Part shown: piece by piece, positions 59,109-64,000 of the stretch
Position numbering within the stretch: position 1 is the stretch's first letter
How the letters are laid out: every line of letters starts with the position of its first letter
Assembly: GCA_050123335.1 (NCBI GenBank)
Contig: JASFHH010000004.1
Span: 1-64,000 of the forward strand
From: JASFHF01 sp050123335
GTDB taxonomy: Bacteria > Pseudomonadota > Gammaproteobacteria > UBA12402
DNA length: 64,000 nucleotides
Direction of reading: 5' to 3'
Program-made: the position numbers and the translations under genes
Notes under the pieces: model-generated
Seen by the model: only the letters and a program-made list of their open reading frames with translations
The model's database searches: none
What the model was told of the DNA's origin: nothing

Positions 59109-60506
59109 TCATTTTTTCGGCGGCAAATCAGTAACTGTACCTTCAAAAACTTCTGCCGCCATCATGATAGTTTCGGATAATGTTGGGTGCGGATGAATAG
59201 TTTTAGCAATATCTTTTGCGGTTAATCCGTTTTCTATTGCCAAAGCTAATTCACCAATTAAATTATCAGCCTGCAGACCTACAATTTCTGCACCAATAAT
59301 TTTATCGCTAGATTTTTCAAACAATATTTTAGTTATACCTTGATTATAATCCATCGTTAGCGAACGTCCACATGCAGTCCAAGGAAATGTCCCCACCTCG
59401 TATTCAACACCCTGTTCTTTTGCTTCAGTTTCGGTTAAACCTACCCAACTAACTTCTGGATGAGTATATGCTACCGACGGAATGCATTTATGTTCATAAC
59501 TAACATCAAAGCCCGCAATAACTTCCGCAGCTACTCGACCTTCTGCAATAGCTTTGTGCGCCAGCATTGGATTACCTACAATATCACCTATGGCAAAAAT
59601 ATTTTTAATATTAGTGCGTTGCTGTTTATCAACTGCGATAAATCCACGCTCATCAACATTAACTCCCGCGTTTTCCGCGCCAATTGATTTGCCATTAGGT
59701 TTGCGACCGATGGCAGCCAAAATACGATCAAATCGCTGCGGCTCAGCTGAGCCGTGTTTACCTTCAAAAGTAACATATAAACCATCATCTTTGGCTTCAA
59801 CTTTAGTAACTTTAGTTTCCAACCAAATATTTTTGCAACGTTTTTTAAGTGAACGTTGCAATGGTTTAATAATATCAGGATCAGCTTGCGCTACAATCTG
59901 CGGTAACATTTCCACAATTGTAACTTCAGTTCCCAAAGTAGAATAAACTGTCGCCATTTCCAAACCAATAATTCCGCCACCTAAAATCAGCATAGAACCT
60001 TTAGTTTCTTTTAACTCCAATGCACCTGTGGAATCAATAATGCGTGGATCATCTGGCAAAAATGGCAAATTAACTGGCGAAGAACCTGCTGCAATAATTG
60101 CATGTTCAAAATTAATTATTTGTTCACCAACTTTGATTTGTTTATCTGAAACAAATTTTCCCTCACCATGAATGACTTCAATCTTACGCATCTTAGCAAG
60201 CATTTTTAATCCGCCGGTTAATTTTGCGACAATACTGTCTTTATAACCACGAATTTTATCAATATCAATTTTAGGCTCACCAAATTCAACTCCATGCTTT
60301 GCAACTTCACGTGCTTCATCAATAATATTTGTAATATGCAATAATGCTTTGGAAGGAATACAACCAACATTCAAACAAACCCCGCCTAAAGTATCACCCT
60401 GCTCAACTATAGTTACTTTTTTACCTAGATCTGCGGCACGAAAAGCTGCGGTATAACCACCAGGACCTGCACCTAAAACTAAAACTTCAGTTGTTATTTC
60501 TGTCAT
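59109..60506 (-). CDS. lpdA: Dihydrolipoyl dehydrogenase
   Basis: FAD enzyme (E3) that reoxidises lipoamide in pyruvate, 2-oxoglutarate and glycine complexes using NAD+. FAD motif VLGAGPGGYTAAFRAADLG, redox disulfide GGVCLNVGCIPSKALL (Cys pair), NAD motif LILGGGIIGLEMATVYSTLG, second FAD motif NIFAIGDIVGNPMLAHKA and C-terminal His-Glu in HPHPTLSE. 465 residues, normal length. E1 and E2 genes are not in the window. GGGGAAA precedes the ATG. Confidence 0.96.
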   Translation of the reverse strand: MTEITTEVLVLGAGPGGYTAAFRAADLGKKVTIVEQGDTLGGVCLNVGCIPSKALLHITNIIDEAREVAKHGVEFGEPKIDIDKIRGYKDSIVAKLTGGLKMLAKMRKIEVIHGEGKFVSDKQIKVGEQIINFEHAIIAAGSSPVNLPFLPDDPRIIDSTGALELKETKGSMLILGGGIIGLEMATVYSTLGTEVTIVEMLPQIVAQADPDIIKPLQRSLKKRCKNIWLETKVTKVEAKDDGLYVTFEGKHGSAEPQRFDRILAAIGRKPNGKSIGAENAGVNVDERGFIAVDKQQRTNIKNIFAIGDIVGNPMLAHKAIAEGRVAAEVIAGFDVSYEHKCIPSVAYTHPEVSWVGLTETEAKEQGVEYEVGTFPWTACGRSLTMDYNQGITKILFEKSSDKIIGAEIVGLQADNLIGELALAIENGLTAKDIAKTIHPHPTLSETIMMAAEVFEGTVTDLPPKK

Positions 60507-60521
60507 GTTATTTCCCCTTAT

Positions 60522-60605
60522 GTCATTCCCGCGAAAGCGGGAATCCAGTGCTAATTAGTCTGTTACATGCTGGATCCCGGATCAACAAGCTGGGTCCGGG
60601 ATGAC
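60522..60605. repeat. Palindromic intergenic repeat (GTCATTCCCGCG family)
   Basis: Begins GTCATTCCCGCGAAAGCGGG and AATCCAG, ends CTGGATCCCGGATCA... GGGATGAC, giving an imperfect inverted repeat made of two smaller palindromes. It is related to the perfect unit at 15851-15935 by its GTCAT.CC and GGAT.CAG ends. It fills the gap between lpdA and the gltD-like gene and may end transcripts. Confidence 0.85.
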
Positions 60606-60612
60606 AACATTG

Positions 60613-62004
60613 TTACAGCAAATCTTCAATTATACTTTTCGCAGCAATTTTACCTGCTCCCATTGCAAGAATTACCGTTGCTGCGCCAGTTACAATATCA
60701 CCACCAGCATAAACGTTTTTCTTGGAAGTTCTGCCGTCTTCTTCGTTTGCCACAATCGTACCCCACTTAGTGGTTTCAATATCCGGCGTAGTATGTGGAA
60801 TTAACGGATTTGGTTTATTACCAATAGCATTAATTACCACATCACAATCAATAACAAATTCACTGCCTTCAATCGGAACCGGTCGACGTCGACCTGATTC
60901 ATCTGGTTCACCTAACTGCATTTTGATACACTTGATGCCTTTTACAAAACCTTTATCATCGGTCAAAATTTCAGTTGGATTACACAATAAATGAAATTCA
61001 ATTCCCTCTTCTTTGGCATGATGAATTTCAGCATCTCTTGCCGGCATTTCTGCTTCGCTTCTGCGATAAACAACAATAGAATGATCAGCGCCCAAACGTA
61101 ATGCAGTTCTAGCAGAATCCATCGCTACGTTTCCACCACCAACAGTTACAACTCTTTTACCGTGCATAATTGGAGTGGTTGAATCTTCCAAATATGCTTT
61201 CATTAAATTACTGCGGGTTAAATATTCATTGGCTGAATAAACACCTATTGCATTTTCGCCCGGAATTTTCATAAATGCAGGCAAACCAGCTCCTGATCCT
61301 ACAAAAATAGCATCAAAACCTTCTTCCTTCATTAACTCATCTACCGTTGCAGTTCGCCCAACTACAAAATCTTTAACAATTTTTACGCCTAATTTCTCTA
61401 AATAATTAATTTCTTTTTTAACAATTTCTTTTGGTAAACGAAATTCAGGAATACCGTAAACTAAAACACCACCAGCTTCGTGCAATGCTTCAAATACCGT
61501 AACTTCAAATCCCTCTTTCGCAAGTTCACCAGCCAAAGTTAAACCAGCAGGACCGGAACCAACCACACCAATTTTTTTACCGTTTTTTGGCTTAATTTCT
61601 GGAATTTTGATTTCCGCATTATTACGTTCCCAATCAGCAGCAAAACGCTCTAAATTGCCAATTGCAATCGGTTCGCCTTTTTTGCCTAACACACATTTAA
61701 TTTCACATTGTGTTTCTTGCGGACAAACTCGACCGCAAACTGCAGGCAACGCATTGGTTTCTTTTAACTTACGTGCTGCTGCCGCAAAATCACCATCAGC
61801 AATTAATTTAATAAATTCAGGAATTTTCACATGTACCGGACAACCAGTAACACACAATGGATTTTTACATTGAATACAGCGTTTGGCTTCTTTAATTGCT
61901 TCTTCTTCAGAATAACCAAATGGCACTTCTTCAAAATTTTTTGCACGAACTTTTGGTTCTTGTTCACGCATCGAAACTTTTTTAAATCTATCTTCGGTAT
62001 TCAT
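60613..62004 (-). CDS. NADPH-dependent glutamate synthase small-chain-like flavoprotein (GltD/NfnB-like)
   Basis: 463 residues. N-terminal Fe-S cysteines (RCIQCKNPLCVTGCPVHVKI; VCGRVCPQETQCEIKC), FAD motif VVGSGPAGLTLAGELAKEG, second dinucleotide motif VVTVGGGNVAMDSARTALRLG, C-terminal VYAGGDIVTGAATVILAMG. With the neighbour at 62004 it matches the two-subunit NfnAB/GltA arrangement, which in anaerobes couples ferredoxin and NADH to NADPH. The genes overlap by one base (TAATG). In this genome the partner electron carrier is unknown. Confidence 0.92.
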   Translation of the reverse strand: MNTEDRFKKVSMREQEPKVRAKNFEEVPFGYSEEEAIKEAKRCIQCKNPLCVTGCPVHVKIPEFIKLIADGDFAAAARKLKETNALPAVCGRVCPQETQCEIKCVLGKKGEPIAIGNLERFAADWERNNAEIKIPEIKPKNGKKIGVVGSGPAGLTLAGELAKEGFEVTVFEALHEAGGVLVYGIPEFRLPKEIVKKEINYLEKLGVKIVKDFVVGRTATVDELMKEEGFDAIFVGSGAGLPAFMKIPGENAIGVYSANEYLTRSNLMKAYLEDSTTPIMHGKRVVTVGGGNVAMDSARTALRLGADHSIVVYRRSEAEMPARDAEIHHAKEEGIEFHLLCNPTEILTDDKGFVKGIKCIKMQLGEPDESGRRRPVPIEGSEFVIDCDVVINAIGNKPNPLIPHTTPDIETTKWGTIVANEEDGRTSKKNVYAGGDIVTGAATVILAMGAGKIAAKSIIEDLL

Positions 62005-62858
62005 TATTTTTCTCCTTTCTTAATTTCATCAGTTAACTTGCAATGATGTTTTTCGCGCTCATGTCGCTCGAATGCAGTATAACTGCCAAGCCGTGTAATT
62101 AATTCATTCCAATCAACCCCCGATGCATCAAATTCCGGCCCGTCCACACAAGCAAATTTAGTCTCGCCATGCACGCTAATACGACAACCACCACACATTC
62201 CAGTGCCATCAATCATAATTGGATTAAGTGAAACTACTGTGTTAATTCCAGCTTTTACGGTTAATTGTGAAGTGACTTTCATCATAATTGGCGGACCAAT
62301 CACTACTGCAAAATCAAATTTATCTCCTTCAGCAATCAACTTATTAAACACATCAGAAACAAACCCATGCTGACCTTTGGTGCCATCATCAGTTGCAATA
62401 AACAAACGATTACTTGCTGCTTGCATATCATCTTCTAAAATTAATAAATCAGCGCTACGCGCACCGATAATTGTAGTAACATCATTACCAGCTTCTTTTA
62501 AGGCACACACAATTGGATACAGTGGTGCAATTCCAACTCCGCCACCAATACATAAGCATTTACCGAATTTTTCAATATGCGTTGGCTTACCTAATGGACC
62601 AACTAAATCGGCCACTGAATCACCTTCATTTAGTTTTGCAAGCTCCGCTGTAGTATAACCAACTACCTGCACAATAATTTCAATCCAACCTTCATCTGCA
62701 TTACCATTAGCGATAGTTAATGGGATACGTTCACCATCTTCGCTGACCCGCAGAATGATAAACTGACCTGCTTTGCGCTTTTTGGCTATTCTTGGCGCTT
62801 CTAATCTAAAACGCCAAATACTCTCGCTAAGTTGTTCTTTTTTAAGAATTTTACTCAT
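62004..62858 (-). CDS. FAD/NAD-binding subunit like NfnA or dihydroorotate dehydrogenase PyrK
   Basis: 284 residues: ferredoxin-reductase fold with FAD-binding IPLTIANG, NAD-binding CIGGGVGIAPLYPI, and the [2Fe-2S] cysteines DGTGMCGGCRIS followed by FACVDGPEFDASGVDW. This is the sulfide dehydrogenase/NfnA subunit type rather than PyrK alone. It is translationally coupled to the flavoprotein at 60613. Unusual in an aerobic gammaproteobacterium, usual in anaerobes. GGAGTAA precedes the ATG. Confidence 0.92.
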   Translation of the reverse strand: MSKILKKEQLSESIWRFRLEAPRIAKKRKAGQFIILRVSEDGERIPLTIANGNADEGWIEIIVQVVGYTTAELAKLNEGDSVADLVGPLGKPTHIEKFGKCLCIGGGVGIAPLYPIVCALKEAGNDVTTIIGARSADLLILEDDMQAASNRLFIATDDGTKGQHGFVSDVFNKLIAEGDKFDFAVVIGPPIMMKVTSQLTVKAGINTVVSLNPIMIDGTGMCGGCRISVHGETKFACVDGPEFDASGVDWNELITRLGSYTAFERHEREKHHCKLTDEIKKGEK

Positions 62859-62881
62859 ATTATTTTACTCCGTATTGTGTA

Positions 62882-64000
62882 TTATACTTGCAAAATTTTC
62901 GTTACTATTTCTTCCAGCTTCATTGACCTAGAACCTTTTACCAAAATAGTCGTATCTTTGGCAAGAAGAGTTTGTAAATATCTAACTAAATCTTCTTTGT
63001 TTGCAAAATGCTGTGCTTTTGCACCAAATGCAAGCGCAAAATGCTTAGTTAATTCTCCAATAACCAAAGCTTCATCAACTCCTGCTTTTTTAGCATATTC
63101 TCCAGCTTCTGCATGCAAATCTTCTGCATTTATACTCAATTCTTGCATATCTCCCAAAACCAAAATTTTTCTGCCAGGATATGTAACTAAAACATCAACA
63201 GCTGCTTGCAATGATGCGGGATTAGCATTGTAACAATCGTTTAAAATTTGTGCACCTTGTTTTGTTTGTACAATTTGTAACCGTTTTTCTTCAGCACTAA
63301 CTGCTTCAAGACCTTTTTTAATATTAAACAATGAAATTCCTGATGCTAAACAAGCAGTTGCAGCAGCAAGTGCATTTAATACATTATGTTTTCCAAGCAA
63401 TGGTAAAGTAATTTCTATCTCATCGCTATTAGTTCTTAAAATAAATTCTGACGAATTTTGATTTAAATTCAAATTTTTAGCCATTACATTTGAAGAGTTT
63501 TCTAAAGAAAATGACATAATATTATGATTACCAGCATGTTTTTCCCAAAACTCATAACATTGATCGTCAGCATTTAAAACTGCACAAGATTGCTGGTATT
63601 TATTACTTTCGAGTCCTGCAAAAATTTCAGCTTTTGCACGAGCAACACCATCTAAATCGCCTACTCCTTCTAAATGGCACGGCAAAGCATTGGAAATAAT
63701 CGCAATATTGGGCCGCACCATCTTAGTCAAATATTCAATTTCACCAAAATGACTCATACCCATCTCGAGTGCGGCATACCGATGCTGCTTACCTAACTTA
63801 AACAGGTTAAGCGGAACTCCTATATGATTATTAAAACTACTATGTGCAACTAAAACTTGCTCAGGCGAACAAGCAGCACGTAAAATCGCGCCCAACATAT
63901 TTTTAATCGTAGTTTTGCCATTACTGCCGGTCACTGCAATAATTGGTAATTCAAATTGGTTACGCCAATAAGTGGCTATTTGACCTAAGGCTTTGACGGT
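62882..64000 (-). CDS. murF: UDP-N-acetylmuramoyl-tripeptide--D-alanyl-D-alanine ligase, N-terminus outside window
   Basis: The last cytoplasmic amino-acid ligase of peptidoglycan precursor synthesis. 373 codons are present with the frame open at the right edge. ATP-binding AVTGSNGKTTIKNMLGAIL, then ALEMGMSHFGEIEYL, NADDQCYEF, LNDCYNANPASLQAAVDVL (YNANP motif of MurF) and LVKGSRSMKLE. The missing N-terminus would carry the UDP-binding domain. It ends 23 bases before the NfnA-like start. Confidence 0.96.
   Translation of the reverse strand, partial: TVKALGQIATYWRNQFELPIIAVTGSNGKTTIKNMLGAILRAACSPEQVLVAHSSFNNHIGVPLNLFKLGKQHRYAALEMGMSHFGEIEYLTKMVRPNIAIISNALPCHLEGVGDLDGVARAKAEIFAGLESNKYQQSCAVLNADDQCYEFWEKHAGNHNIMSFSLENSSNVMAKNLNLNQNSSEFILRTNSDEIEITLPLLGKHNVLNALAAATACLASGISLFNIKKGLEAVSAEEKRLQIVQTKQGAQILNDCYNANPASLQAAVDVLVTYPGRKILVLGDMQELSINAEDLHAEAGEYAKKAGVDEALVIGELTKHFALAFGAKAQHFANKEDLVRYLQTLLAKDTTILVKGSRSMKLEEIVTKILQV

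Overview
The window is about one-third GC, coding-dense, and comes from a gammaproteobacterium. Its AT-rich effector-like genes, scattered gene remnants and PmrA-type promoter boxes fit an intracellular member of the Legionellales (Legionella/Coxiella relatives). That placement is inferred from gene content and promoter style, not from a marker gene.

Layout. 1-4950 is mostly core: a FucP-type permease fragment, an L,D-transpeptidase, an MscS channel, hypoxanthine phosphoribosyltransferase and adenylate kinase. 4945-9623 is an accessory hotspot. It holds three unrecognised effector-like genes, each behind the same promoter (CTTAAG-N5-(C/G)TTAAG, exactly 10 nt, then a -10 box), plus a degraded copy of the adk 3' end, tRNA-Ala, tRNA-Glu, and a 1.9-kb islet bounded by a 50-bp duplication of the tRNA-Glu 3' end. 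9627-12279 is a methionine uptake operon (metN plus a metI-metQ fusion) behind a structured leader with terminator and antiterminator. 12307-24423 carries transporters and small metabolic genes. 24522-31394 is a mobile element with 13-bp inverted ends: a Tn554-like recombinase set, a further tyrosine recombinase, a Rap1a-like secreted protein, and an Mrr-like nuclease fused to a recombinase whose first catalytic Arg is Lys.

31407-41471 mixes core genes (nagZ, maf, a histidine decarboxylase-like enzyme) with two strange large proteins: a 1028-residue protein with a poly(A)-polymerase-like region, and a carnitine/choline-acyltransferase-like protein with Tyr at the catalytic His position. A degraded nagZ 3' end lies on the far side of the 1028-residue gene. 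41851-52560 has cyclic-di-GMP signalling proteins, a porin, an SDR enzyme, entericidin and a FIST sensor. 52587-55739 is a tryptophan-type ABC transporter next to trpR, which has a 32-bp palindromic operator inside its own promoter. 55758-64000 has a DMT permease, a MITE-like element, an LRR-like protein, lpdA, an NfnAB-like enzyme pair and murF, which runs off the window.

Recurring structure. Three long hairpins (4102-4286, 44997-45177, 55191-55306) have unrelated stem sequences but share an apical core that itself folds into two small hairpins. A separate 111-bp repeat occurs at 2232 and 36824, and its 14-bp stem shows compensatory changes. In three places (adk, tRNA-Glu, nagZ) an accessory gene sits between an intact host gene and a second copy of that gene's 3' end, which is the geometry of integration at gene 3' ends.
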